DNA of 64,000 nt from Catellatospora bangladeshensis (GTDB lineage Bacteria > Actinomycetota > Actinomycetes > Mycobacteriales > Micromonosporaceae): NCBI RefSeq assembly GCF_016862575.1, contig NZ_BONF01000038.1:62001-126000 (forward strand), given 5' to 3'. Below are positions 17,348 to 25,288 of this stretch, piece by piece. Positions within the stretch are counted from its first letter, which is position 1. Every line of letters starts with the position of its first letter. Below the pieces are notes generated by a model. The model ran no database searches. It saw only the letters and a list, made by a program, of their open reading frames with translations, and had not been told where the DNA came from. The position numbers and the translations under genes were made by a program.

Positions 17348-18531
17348 GGCACCTCCACCAGCTCGACGGCGTCCCCGGCGCGGCCGGTGGCGCCCGGCGG
17401 GATGACGGCGAACCCCCGCGCGCCCGCCAGGCCGCGCAGCATCGCCGAGCCCACGTGCGAAACGGGCCGGGCCAGGCCGTCCACCGGATCGACGCGGACC
17501 AGGGCCAGATGCGTGAAGTCACCGCGCCCCGGCACCGGCTCGCCGAGGGTGACCCGCGGCAGCACCGGCTCGGGTCGCCCGGTCAGCCCCGCGAGCAGCG
17601 GGATCACCAGCGACACCAGGGCGACCACGGCCGACTGCGGGTTGCCGGGCAGCCCCGCCACGAACCGGGTACGCCCGCCGTGCGGTACGGCAGCGACCAG
17701 CATCGGGAAGCCGGGGCGCACGGCGACGGTGTTGACCACGTACTGCGCGCCGAGTTCGGCCAGGGCCGGGTGCAGGTGGTCGACCGGTCCGTGCATGGTG
17801 CCGCCGGTGGTGCAGATCAGGTCGGCGCCGCCGTCGAGGGCGGCCCGCAGCGCCGCCACGTGCGCGCCGAGCGTGTCCTGGATCGGGGCGACCGGGTTCT
17901 CGCAGGTCACCCCGAGCCGGCGCAGGTAGGCCGGGATGGACGGCCCGAGCGAGTCGCGGATGCGCCCGTCGGCGGGCGGCCCGGCGGTCAGCAGCTCGTC
18001 ACCGAAGATCAGCATGGCCGCCCGGGGCGCGGGCCGGACCTGCAGCGCGTCCAGCCCGCACGAGGCGGCCAGCCCGATCACGCCCGGCGTGACCGGCGTG
18101 CCGACCGGCAGCAGCGGCTCGCCCGCGTGGGCCTCCTCGCCGGGCACCCGCCACTCGCGCTCGCTCTTTGGGGTGCCGTCGACCAGGTCGCCGCTGCGGG
18201 TGGCGTGCTCGACGCGCAGGATCGCCTCGGTGCCCTCGGGCACCATCGCACCGGTGGCGATCTCGACACCGGTGCCGTCTGCGGCCAGCGGAGCGGGCAC
18301 GCTGCCCGCCAGCACCTGCCCGTGCACCCGCCACGGCCCCCGGCCGCGCAGCGCGAAGCCGTCCACGCTCGCGGTGGGGAAGGCGGGCAGGTCGGTGACC
18401 GGCGCCAGCGGGGCGGCCAGGGTCAGCCCGTCCGCGTCGGCGAGCGGCACGGCGACCGGCGGGAGCTGCGCCCGCCAGCCGGCCGCGTGCACCGTGCGCC
18501 GCGCGGACGCCCAGTCCTCAGGTGCGCTCAC
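17344..18531 (-). CDS. moeA: Molybdopterin molybdenumtransferase MoeA
   Basis: A 395-residue MoeA, which inserts molybdate into adenylated molybdopterin. The conserved domains are visible: the SVDGFAL loop (usually SMDGYA), IATGAMVPEGTEAI, GDELLTAG, TTGGTMHGPVD, a PGFPM loop (usually PGKP) and GLPGNPQSAVV near the C-terminus. The drift in two loops is modest and the fold looks intact. The GTG start follows GAGGAGG. It lies downstream of the moaC-mog fusion and upstream of moaE on the same strand. Confidence 0.93.
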   Translation of the reverse strand: MSAPEDWASARRTVHAAGWRAQLPPVAVPLADADGLTLAAPLAPVTDLPAFPTASVDGFALRGRGPWRVHGQVLAGSVPAPLAADGTGVEIATGAMVPEGTEAILRVEHATRSGDLVDGTPKSEREWRVPGEEAHAGEPLLPVGTPVTPGVIGLAASCGLDALQVRPAPRAAMLIFGDELLTAGPPADGRIRDSLGPSIPAYLRRLGVTCENPVAPIQDTLGAHVAALRAALDGGADLICTTGGTMHGPVDHLHPALAELGAQYVVNTVAVRPGFPMLVAAVPHGGRTRFVAGLPGNPQSAVVALVSLVIPLLAGLTGRPEPVLPRVTLGEPVPGRGDFTHLALVRVDPVDGLARPVSHVGSAMLRGLAGARGFAVIPPGATGRAGDAVELVEVP

Positions 18532-18649
18532 GCGTCCTCCTCGAAGCTATCGGCGGCGGCTCGGTGGCGGCGGTCCGCTGCCCCGCCGGGGCGGTGACGA
18601 GCCCGGCGCGGCCGCGGTGCGCCTCCGGCGCCCCCCTCAAGGTTCGACC

Positions 18650-19681
18650 CTAGTCGTGGCTGTTTCCACCCGATGACGCCGGATGGTCCCCGCCGCGCAG
18701 TTGGTCGACGGCGTGCGGGAGCACCTTCGCGAGCACGGCCAGGCCGTCGCGTACGCCGCCGGTGGAGCCGGGCAGGTTGACGATGAGGGTGCGCCCGGCC
18801 ACGCCCACCACGCCGCGGGACAGCGCGGCCAGGGGAGTGGCCCCGGCGGAGCGCACCGCGTCGGCGATGCCGGGCACCTCGTAGTCGAGCAGTGACCTGG
18901 TCACGTCGGGGGTGCGGTCGGTCGGGCTGATGCCGGTGCCGCCGGTGGTGACGATCGCGTCCGGCCGCTCGGCCAGCGCGTCGCGCAGCGCCCGCCGCAC
19001 GGGCTCACCGTCGGGCACCACGACGACGTCGGCCACCTCGCAGCCGAATTCGCGCAGGCCGGCGGCGAGCAGCGGGCCGCCGGTGTCGGCGTACACCCCG
19101 GTGGCGGCGCGGGTCGACGCGACGATGACGCGGACCTTGGGCGCGCCGCTGTTTGGCCGCGGCTTCTCCTGGGAAATCGCGGTCATGGCTCCGCGCTCCC
19201 AGAGGCCGGTCTTGCCGCCCTCCTTGCGCAGCACCCGCACGTCCTGGATGGACGCCGCGGGATCCACCGCCTTGATCATGTCGATGAGCGCGAGCCCGGC
19301 CGCCGCGACGCAGGTCAGCGCCTCCATCTCGACGCCGGTGCGGTCGGCGGTGCGCACGGTCGCCGTCATCTCCACGCCGTCGGCAGTGACGGTCAGGTCC
19401 ACGGCGACGCCATGGATGGCGATGGGGTGGCACAGCGGAACGAGTTCCGGGGTGCGCTTGGCGGCCATGATGCCGGCGAGGCGGGCCACTCCGAGCGCGT
19501 CGCCCTTCGGCACGCCCTCGCCGAGCAGCAGGTCCAGGACCTCACGCGTGGTGACCACGCGTCCCGCGGCCACCGCTGTACGCAGCGTGATCTCTTTGCC
19601 CGCCACATCGACCATCCGGGCTTGCCCGCGTTCGTCCACATGCGTCAGGTGAGGTGAGGTAGGAGCTGTTCCTTCTGTCAC
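18650..19681 (-). CDS. moaCB: Bifunctional MoaC-MoaB/MogA molybdenum cofactor protein
   Basis: Two cofactor enzymes are fused in one 343-residue chain. Residues 1-160 are MoaC, cyclic pyranopterin monophosphate synthase: LTHVDERGQARMVDV, KRTPELVPLCHPI, VEMEALTCVAAAGLALIDM and KEGGKTGLW. Residues about 180-330 are the MoaB/MogA adenylyltransferase domain: VIVASTRAATG, TTGGTGISPTDRTPD and LPGSTGGVRDG. The frame is continuous with a short linker, so it is a true fusion. Its GTG start follows AGG by eight bases. Downstream are moeA and moaE; MoaA is not in the window. Confidence 0.94.
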   Translation of the reverse strand: MTEGTAPTSPHLTHVDERGQARMVDVAGKEITLRTAVAAGRVVTTREVLDLLLGEGVPKGDALGVARLAGIMAAKRTPELVPLCHPIAIHGVAVDLTVTADGVEMTATVRTADRTGVEMEALTCVAAAGLALIDMIKAVDPAASIQDVRVLRKEGGKTGLWERGAMTAISQEKPRPNSGAPKVRVIVASTRAATGVYADTGGPLLAAGLREFGCEVADVVVVPDGEPVRRALRDALAERPDAIVTTGGTGISPTDRTPDVTRSLLDYEVPGIADAVRSAGATPLAALSRGVVGVAGRTLIVNLPGSTGGVRDGLAVLAKVLPHAVDQLRGGDHPASSGGNSHD

Positions 19682-19818
19682 GACATGAGCCTAGTTGCTT
19701 CGCGGGAGACGATGGGAGGCGAACACAGCGCGTAGGCGATCCACCACCAACTGTGATAAATCGCCTTGAATATTTGAAATGTGAATGCATCCCTAGAATT
19801 CGACCGTCAAGAAACTAC

Positions 19819-19839
19819 GCTCTGCAGCAGAGCTTGACA
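19819..19839 (+). promoter_or_regulatory. Palindrome adjoining a TTGACA -35-like hexamer
   Basis: GCTCTGC-A-GCAGAGC (19819-19833) is a perfect 15-base palindrome. It directly abuts TTGACA (19834-19839) in the AT-richer gap before the GGDEF-EAL gene. No good -10 follows at 17 bases, so the promoter part is weak; the palindrome could be an operator. Confidence 0.35.
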
Positions 19840-19949
19840 AGCAGCGGGCGAGACGGAGGACTGGCAGATGCGAACCCACGACTGGCACTGAGAATCGCTT
19901 AGGCTGTTGGCGACTCACGACCATCTGTCTCTGACGGAAGAGGTCCGAC

Positions 19950-22499
19950 GTGGCCGCCCAGACCGCACCCTCGCAGCAGACCGATCGGCAGCTCCGGCTG
20001 CTCGTCGGTCTAGTTGCGTTCGTGGCCCTCGGGGTCCTGGTCGCCGCCCTCGTCGGCGTGGCCTACACGGAGTTCGGCTCCGGCCTCGCGGTGCGGGTCG
20101 GCGCCCTGGCGCTGATCATCGCGATCGCCGGCGTGACCTACGTCCGCGTCCGGATCCGGTCCACCAACCACGACATCTCCTGGACCGACTCGGCGATGCT
20201 GGTCGCCGTGGTGATGCTGCCCCTGCCGTGGGCCGTGCTGGCCACCGCCGTGGCCGTCACCATCGCCAAGTCGATCCACAAGCTGCGCGGCATCAAGTTC
20301 GTCTTCGGCGTGGCCAAGGAGTCGATCACCTGCGGGATCGCCGGGCTGATCCTCACCGCCGCCGGGGGAGTCACCGACAAGCCGCTGGACAGCCTCGGCC
20401 CGCTGGCGCTCGCGTACGCCGGGCTCGTCCTGGCCGACGACCTGATCGCGATCCCGGTGCTCGCGCTGGCCACCGGCACCAGCGTCAAGGACCGGTTCCT
20501 CTCGAACCTCGACCTGACCTGGGGCTCGGCGTTCGTGCGCTTCGCCGTCGCGGTGCTCGCCCTGGCGGTGCTGGCCGAGGAGCCCGGCCTGCTGGTGGCG
20601 ATCCCGCTGATCGTGCTGAGCCTCCAGCTGACCTACCGCGGCAAGCTGCGCGCCCGCGCGGAGCGGCTGGCCTGGCAGCAGCTGGCCGAGGCGACCGACG
20701 CCATGAACGTGGTGCAGATGGAGACGGTGCTGCACACCGCGGTCCGCAACGGGGCGCGGCTGTTCTCCGCCGAGACGGTCGAGATCGACGTATCCCTGGA
20801 CGGCGCGCAGCAGCTGGTCCGCGGCACGCATCAGGAGATCACCTACCACGGCGCGCCCGACGAGGCCGCCGTGGACGCGCGCACCACGGCGGTCGTGCCG
20901 CTGATCGGTGAGCCGGACGGCGAGCGCGTCGGCGAGCTGCGGCTGTGCTTCCACGTGCCGGTCGCGCTGTCCGAGCGGGAGCAGTTCACGCTGCGGGCGT
21001 TCGCCGGGGCGCTGTGCACCGCGATCCGCAACGCGACGTCGTACGCCCAGCTGGAGCAGCTGGCCGGGCAGCATCAGCACGACGCCACCCACGACCTGCT
21101 CACCGGCCTGCCCAACCGGCGCCGGCTCCAGCTGGAGGCCGAGGACGCGCTCGACCGGCGGCAGCGCGGCCGGGGTGTCACCGCGCTGCTGGTGCTGGAC
21201 CTCAACCACTTCAAGGACGTCAACGACGCGCTCGGCCACACCGCCGGTGACCAGGTCCTCATCACCGTGGCCCGCCGCCTGGAAGCGGCCGCGGGGCCCG
21301 AGGCCCTGGTGACCCGGCTCGGCGGCGACGAGTTCGCGGTCCTCTACCGCGGCCTGCCCGCCCCCGCGCTGGCCCTGCACCGCGCGGAGAACCTGCTGTC
21401 CGTCCTGCACGAGCCGGTCGACGTCGACGGCATGCCACTGGTCGTCAGCGCGGGCGCGGGCGTGTCCGTCGCCCCGTCCCGGGGCGGCTTCGTCGAGCTG
21501 CTGCGCCGCGCCGACATCGCCATGTACCAGGCCAAGCGCACCGGCCGCGCGGTCGCGGTGTACGCCCGCGAGGACGACACCGCCGACCGCGGCCGCCTCG
21601 TCGTCGGCGGCATGCTGCCCCGCGCGGTCGCCGAGAAGGAGTTCACCCTCCAGTTCCAGCCCATCGTCGACCTCGCCGGGGGCGAGGTGATCGGCGCCGA
21701 GGCGCTGGCCCGCTGGCAGCACCCCGACAAGGGCATGGTCGACCCGCGCAGCTTCCTTGAACCCATCGAGCGCTCCGGGCTGCTCACCGCGTTCACCGAC
21801 GCGGTGCTCGACCAGGCGCTGGCCGGGGCCGCCCGCTGGCGCGAGCTGGGCTGCCGGTGGCCGGTCGCGGTCAACATCTCCCCGCGCAGCCTGCTCGACC
21901 GCCGCCTGCCCGCCCTGGTCACCCGCCGCCTGGACGACCACGGCCTGCCCGGCGACGCCCTGGTGCTGGAGCTGACCGAGTCGCACACCGTCAGCCAGCT
22001 GGACATCGTGGACAAGGTGCTGGCCGAGCTGATGGAGCTGGGCTGCGCGATCGCCCTCGACGACTTCGGCACCGGCTACTCCTCCCTGTCCGTGCTGCCC
22101 CGGGTGCCCGCCACCGAGCTGAAGATCGACCGCTCGTTCGTCATGCAGATGGAGAACACCCCCAGCTCCGCCGCGGTCGTCCGGTCCACCGTCGAGCTGG
22201 GCCGCCACCTCGACCTGCTCGTCGTCGCGGAGGGCGTGGAGCGCGACAGCCAGCGCCGCCTGCTGTGGGATCTGGGCTGCACGGCCGGGCAGGGGCACCT
22301 GTTCGCCAAGCCGATGCCGCTGGCCGAGATCCTCGACCTGGTCCGCGCGGGCGACGGCACGGTCCGGCTGGCCGAGCCGCTGCACGACCCCAAGGCCGTG
22401 GTGCGCCTGCCCGCCAAGCGCGGCTCCGGCCGCGGCGCCCGCCAGTCCGGGCCCACGGGTGCCGCCGGCGGCGGGCGGGTGTCAGACTCCACGGCGTGA
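19950..22499 (+). CDS. Membrane-anchored GGDEF-EAL cyclic-di-GMP enzyme
   Basis: An 849-residue signalling protein. The first ~230 residues hold about seven hydrophobic helices, an MASE-like sensor. A GAF-like region (about 245-370) follows. The GGDEF domain has an intact RLGGDEF near residue 456 and a substrate loop with DLNHFKDVND. The EAL domain has intact EALARWQHP near 583, NISPRSL, DDFGTGYSSL and AEGVE. Both synthesis and breakdown of cyclic-di-GMP look possible from the motifs, so the net activity cannot be told. The GTG start has AAGAGG six bases upstream. Its stop overlaps the next start as GTGA. Confidence 0.93.
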   Translation: MAAQTAPSQQTDRQLRLLVGLVAFVALGVLVAALVGVAYTEFGSGLAVRVGALALIIAIAGVTYVRVRIRSTNHDISWTDSAMLVAVVMLPLPWAVLATAVAVTIAKSIHKLRGIKFVFGVAKESITCGIAGLILTAAGGVTDKPLDSLGPLALAYAGLVLADDLIAIPVLALATGTSVKDRFLSNLDLTWGSAFVRFAVAVLALAVLAEEPGLLVAIPLIVLSLQLTYRGKLRARAERLAWQQLAEATDAMNVVQMETVLHTAVRNGARLFSAETVEIDVSLDGAQQLVRGTHQEITYHGAPDEAAVDARTTAVVPLIGEPDGERVGELRLCFHVPVALSEREQFTLRAFAGALCTAIRNATSYAQLEQLAGQHQHDATHDLLTGLPNRRRLQLEAEDALDRRQRGRGVTALLVLDLNHFKDVNDALGHTAGDQVLITVARRLEAAAGPEALVTRLGGDEFAVLYRGLPAPALALHRAENLLSVLHEPVDVDGMPLVVSAGAGVSVAPSRGGFVELLRRADIAMYQAKRTGRAVAVYAREDDTADRGRLVVGGMLPRAVAEKEFTLQFQPIVDLAGGEVIGAEALARWQHPDKGMVDPRSFLEPIERSGLLTAFTDAVLDQALAGAARWRELGCRWPVAVNISPRSLLDRRLPALVTRRLDDHGLPGDALVLELTESHTVSQLDIVDKVLAELMELGCAIALDDFGTGYSSLSVLPRVPATELKIDRSFVMQMENTPSSAAVVRSTVELGRHLDLLVVAEGVERDSQRRLLWDLGCTAGQGHLFAKPMPLAEILDLVRAGDGTVRLAEPLHDPKAVVRLPAKRGSGRGARQSGPTGAAGGGRVSDSTA

Positions 22500-23947
22500 G
22501 CCGACCCGCCGACACCACCCAGGACGCACCCTCGTCTGACGTGCCGCGCCCCGGTGCGGCCGGCCGGCTCTGGCGCCGCGTCGACGGCGCCGCGGGCGGC
22601 CTGGCCGCCGATCTCGGCCTGTACGCGCTGTCGGCCCTGTTCGCCTGGTCCACCGCGAGCGGCTCCACCCTCGCCTCGCACCGCGCCTGGGGCGCCGTCG
22701 CCGTCTGGGGCTACCTCGCCGCCACCGTCCTCACCCTGGCCCTCCTCGCCCTCCGTCTCCGCCCCGCCCCACCCCACCCCGCCCCACCCCACGCCGCCGC
22801 GCCCCGCGCCGCCCGCCAAGATCGTTCGACTTGCCTGGCACATGGGCGAAAGTGCGCGCAAGATACGCCCGATTGCCAGGCAAGTCGAACGATCACGGAC
22901 GGGTCCGGCGGGTCCGGCGGGGTCGGGGCCGTCGCCGGGGTGGCCGGCCGGGCGTGGACGACCGCGGGGGTATGGGTCGCGGTGGCGGTGGTGCCGCTGG
23001 TCGTGCAGGCGGTGCAGCGGGCCGGCGGGGCGCTCGGGCGGGCGCAGGAGGAGGTGCTCGTCGTCGAGGAGTCGGCGCGGCGGCTGCTCGACTCCGGCAC
23101 GCCGTACCTCGGGCGCGACGGGATCGCCGCGCTGCCGGAGCCGCTGCTCGGGTACACGCCGTACCAGCCGGGCATGGCGGTGTTCGGGCTGCCCCGGGCG
23201 TTGTTCGGCACGGCCTGGTGGACCGACGCGCGAGTGTGGTTCGCGATGGCGACCGCCGCGGCCCTGCTGCTCGCCGCGCGGCTCCTGCGCGACGGCACCC
23301 CGTCCCGCGACGCGCTGCTGGTACGCGCCGTGCAGGCCGCCACCGTGCTGCCGCTGTGCGCGCTCACCCTCGCCACCGGCGGCGACGACCTGCCCGTGCT
23401 CGCGCTGTGCCTGCTCGCCTTCGCGCTCGCCGCGCGCGCCCGCTTCGGCTGGTCCGGGATCGCCATGGGCGCCGCCGCCGCGATGAAGCTGCTGGCCTGG
23501 CCGGTCGCGCTGGTCCTCGGGGCGTACGCCGTGGTCCGCCGCTCCGGCGGCCGTTACGCCGCGGGCGCCGCCGGGCTGCCCGTGCTGGCCCTGATCCCGG
23601 CCCTGCTGGCGGACAGCGCCGCGTTCGTGGAGAACGTGATCCGCTTCCCGACCGGCCACGGCCTGGTCACCAGCCCCGCCGCCTCACCGCTGCTCGGCTG
23701 GCTGATCGCCCGGCACGTGCCCGGCGGGCGCACCGTTGCGCTGCTCCTGCTGCTGCTCGCGGGCCTGGCCATCGGCCTCTGGCTGCTGCGCCGCCCGCCC
23801 CACGACGCCGGCGCCGCCGCCCTCATCAGCGCCACCGGCCTGCTCACCGCCATCGTCCTCATGCCCTCCACCCGCTTCGGCTACCTCCTCTACCCGGTGG
23901 CCTTCGCCCTCTGGGCCCTCCCCCTCCGCCCACCCCCTCCGCGTTGA
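22496..23947 (+). CDS. GT87-like membrane protein interrupted in frame by a palindromic element
   Basis: A 483-residue polytopic protein, probably GT-C/DUF2029-like. It has two helices at about residues 40-95, then a low-complexity linker, then about eight helices with LLGYTPYQPGMAVFGLPRAL and a final FGYLLYPVAFALWALP. Residues about 105-136 are encoded by the 84-base palindromic repeat, giving an odd Cys-rich stretch (DRSTCLAHGRKCAQ...) in the linker. The frame stays open through the repeat. Just before it, a run of CCCCA/CCCCG units encodes HPAPPH-type residues. The GTG start overlaps the upstream GGDEF-EAL stop. Function is unknown; a role in envelope glycosylation is inference. Confidence 0.75.
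   Translation: MSRPADTTQDAPSSDVPRPGAAGRLWRRVDGAAGGLAADLGLYALSALFAWSTASGSTLASHRAWGAVAVWGYLAATVLTLALLALRLRPAPPHPAPPHAAAPRAARQDRSTCLAHGRKCAQDTPDCQASRTITDGSGGSGGVGAVAGVAGRAWTTAGVWVAVAVVPLVVQAVQRAGGALGRAQEEVLVVEESARRLLDSGTPYLGRDGIAALPEPLLGYTPYQPGMAVFGLPRALFGTAWWTDARVWFAMATAAALLLAARLLRDGTPSRDALLVRAVQAATVLPLCALTLATGGDDLPVLALCLLAFALAARARFGWSGIAMGAAAAMKLLAWPVALVLGAYAVVRRSGGRYAAGAAGLPVLALIPALLADSAAFVENVIRFPTGHGLVTSPAASPLLGWLIARHVPGGRTVALLLLLLAGLAIGLWLLRRPPHDAGAAALISATGLLTAIVLMPSTRFGYLLYPVAFALWALPLRPPPPR
22762..22790 (+). repeat. C-run low-complexity tract
   Basis: Six CCCC runs separated by single A or G bases, inside the coding sequence and just upstream of the palindromic element. The complementary strand has G-quadruplex potential. 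Confidence 0.7.
22810..22903 (+). repeat. Family-1 palindromic element, copy A (inside a gene)
   Basis: A dispersed inverted repeat. The arms 22820-22840 and 22874-22894 are a perfect 21-bp match and continue outward and inward with a few mismatches. The 84-base core (from CGCCCGCCAAGATC through the second GATC) aligns without gaps to copy B at 46943-47037, with about 72 of 84 positions the same by hand count. All three forward frames through it are open. It sits in the linker of the GT87-like gene. Confidence 0.85.
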
Positions 23948-24021
23948 TCATGAACTTATGGACGTGTTCGACGGCGTGTCACCACCCTGCCACCGTGATC
24001 ACCGCAGCACGCCGCGCCGAC

Positions 24022-24111
24022 CGCGCGGGCCGGACGAGCCGCGCGGGCCGGACGAGCCGCGCGGGCCGGACGAACCGCGCGGGCCGGACGAACCGCGCGG
24101 GCCGGGCGAGG
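24022..24111. repeat. Five tandem 18-bp repeats
   Basis: Five consecutive units of CGCGCGGGCCGGACGARC, the last one diverged, fill most of the gap between the GT87-like gene and crcB. The gap 23948-24195 holds no other supported feature. Confidence 0.85.
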
Positions 24112-24195
24112 CGCGCGAGGACCGCTGGCCGGGCGAGGCTCGCGAGCGGAGCGGGGCGCGAGGGAAGCGGCGGGCAGGCGACGGGCCCGGGGTGA

Positions 24196-24558
24196 TCAGG
24201 AAGCGAGCAGGTAGCCGGCTGCGGCGGCGCCCAGTCCGAGGGTGGCGCTGACCGCGACGTTGAGGACGGCGAGGCCCGCCGCACCGGTCTCGGCCAGGCG
24301 GAGAGTCTCGTAGCCGAAGGTCGAGTACGTGGTGAGCGCGCCGCAGAAGCCGGTGCCCAGCAGGAACATCAGCGACCCGGGCACCGCCCCGGCGACCGTA
24401 CCCCCAGCCAGCAGGCCCAGCACGAACGAGCCCGCCACGTTCACGACCAGGGTCCCCCACGGGAACACCGAGTCGTGCCGGGACTGCACCGCCCGGTCGG
24501 CGAGGTAGCGCAGCGGCGCCCCCACCGCCGCGCCGAGCGCCACCAGCAGCACCGTCAC
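24196..24558 (-). CDS. crcB: Fluoride channel CrcB (first copy)
   Basis: A 120-residue four-helix membrane protein of the CrcB/Fluc family, which exports fluoride. Motifs: [44 protein letters not shown]. Two CrcB genes flank DUF190 here, so a heterodimeric dual-topology channel is likely. The GTG start overlaps the DUF190 stop as GTGA. Confidence 0.93.
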   Translation of the reverse strand: MTVLLVALGAAVGAPLRYLADRAVQSRHDSVFPWGTLVVNVAGSFVLGLLAGGTVAGAVPGSLMFLLGTGFCGALTTYSTFGYETLRLAETGAAGLAVLNVAVSATLGLGAAAAGYLLAS

Positions 24559-24863
24559 CGGATCACCTCAACCGGGTCCAGCATGACCAGCCCTTCCAGG
24601 CCCAGCTCGGCGAGCTGCGGCAGGAACGCGCGGATGCGCTCCTCCGCGTCCACGATGAGCACCATCATCGGCAGCTCCTCGGCCAGCGACAGCAGCCGGT
24701 CGGTATGGATGCGCGAGTGCGTGCCGAAGCCCTCGACCCCGCGCAGCACCGTGGCCCCGGCCAGCCCGGCCGCGTGCGCCCGGTGCACGAGTTCGGTGTA
24801 CATCGGCCGGTGCCGCCACCGGTCGTCCTCGCCGACCAGGACCGTCAGCCGCAGGCCCTTCAC
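24555..24863 (-). CDS. DUF190 protein, partner of CrcB
   Basis: A 102-residue soluble protein of the DUF190 family: [23 protein letters not shown] and [12 protein letters not shown] are the signature, and [12 protein letters not shown] follows. The fold resembles PII/ACT-like proteins, and the family often accompanies crcB; a regulatory role in fluoride export is inferred from that association. GTG 24863 is taken because it overlaps the upstream crcB stop as GTGA; a much longer open frame upstream only reads the other strand of meaning and is ignored. Confidence 0.9.
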   Translation of the reverse strand: MKGLRLTVLVGEDDRWRHRPMYTELVHRAHAAGLAGATVLRGVEGFGTHSRIHTDRLLSLAEELPMMVLIVDAEERIRAFLPQLAELGLEGLVMLDPVEVIR

Positions 24864-25252
24864 CGCCGCACCAGCCACCGGGTCACCACCGTTCCGCAGT
24901 ACACCGCCGCCAGCGCCGCCGGCACCGTGCCCACCAGGTACGCCACCGCGACCGCGGGCGCACCGGAATCGATCAACCGCACGATGTCGACGGTATAGGT
25001 GGAGAAGGTGGTAAACCCGCCAAGCACGCCGGTGCCCAGAAACGGCCGCAGCAGCCGGTGCCCCGGCCACACCTCGTTGACCAGCACCATCAGCACGCCG
25101 ATGAGCGCGCAGCCGGTCACGTTGACCCAGAAGATCCCCCACGGGAACCCGGTGGGGGAGCCCGGCACCGCCAGGCTCACCGCGTAGCGGCCCAGCGCGC
25201 CCAGCACCCCGCCCGCGGAGATCACCGCGAGCACGTCCCACTGCCGGCGCAT
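24860..25252 (-). CDS. crcB: Fluoride channel CrcB (second copy)
   Basis: A 130-residue CrcB/Fluc channel subunit: [31 protein letters not shown] and [17 protein letters not shown]. It is the first gene of the crcB-DUF190-crcB set and starts 36 bases after dnaB on the same strand, so read-through from dnaB is possible. I looked for a fluoride riboswitch in this short gap and found none I could support. Confidence 0.93.
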   Translation of the reverse strand: MRRQWDVLAVISAGGVLGALGRYAVSLAVPGSPTGFPWGIFWVNVTGCALIGVLMVLVNEVWPGHRLLRPFLGTGVLGGFTTFSTYTVDIVRLIDSGAPAVAVAYLVGTVPAALAAVYCGTVVTRWLVRR

Positions 25253-25288
25253 GACGCCGAACCTATCGGTCCCCGTATCCCGGCCCGG

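Noticed and set aside
20010-22385. A 791-codon antisense frame across the GGDEF-EAL gene
   Set aside because: Biased composition without domains, opposite a gene with intact motifs.
24022-24111. Possible CRISPR array
   Set aside because: Units are contiguous with no unique spacers, and no cas genes are present.
22831-24195. Long plus-strand frame with GPDEPR-like repeats
   Set aside because: It overlaps the GT87-like gene in another frame and its repeats come from the 18-bp DNA array.
25253-25288. Fluoride riboswitch before crcB
   Set aside because: The gap to dnaB is only 36 bases and I could not find the conserved pseudoknot pattern.
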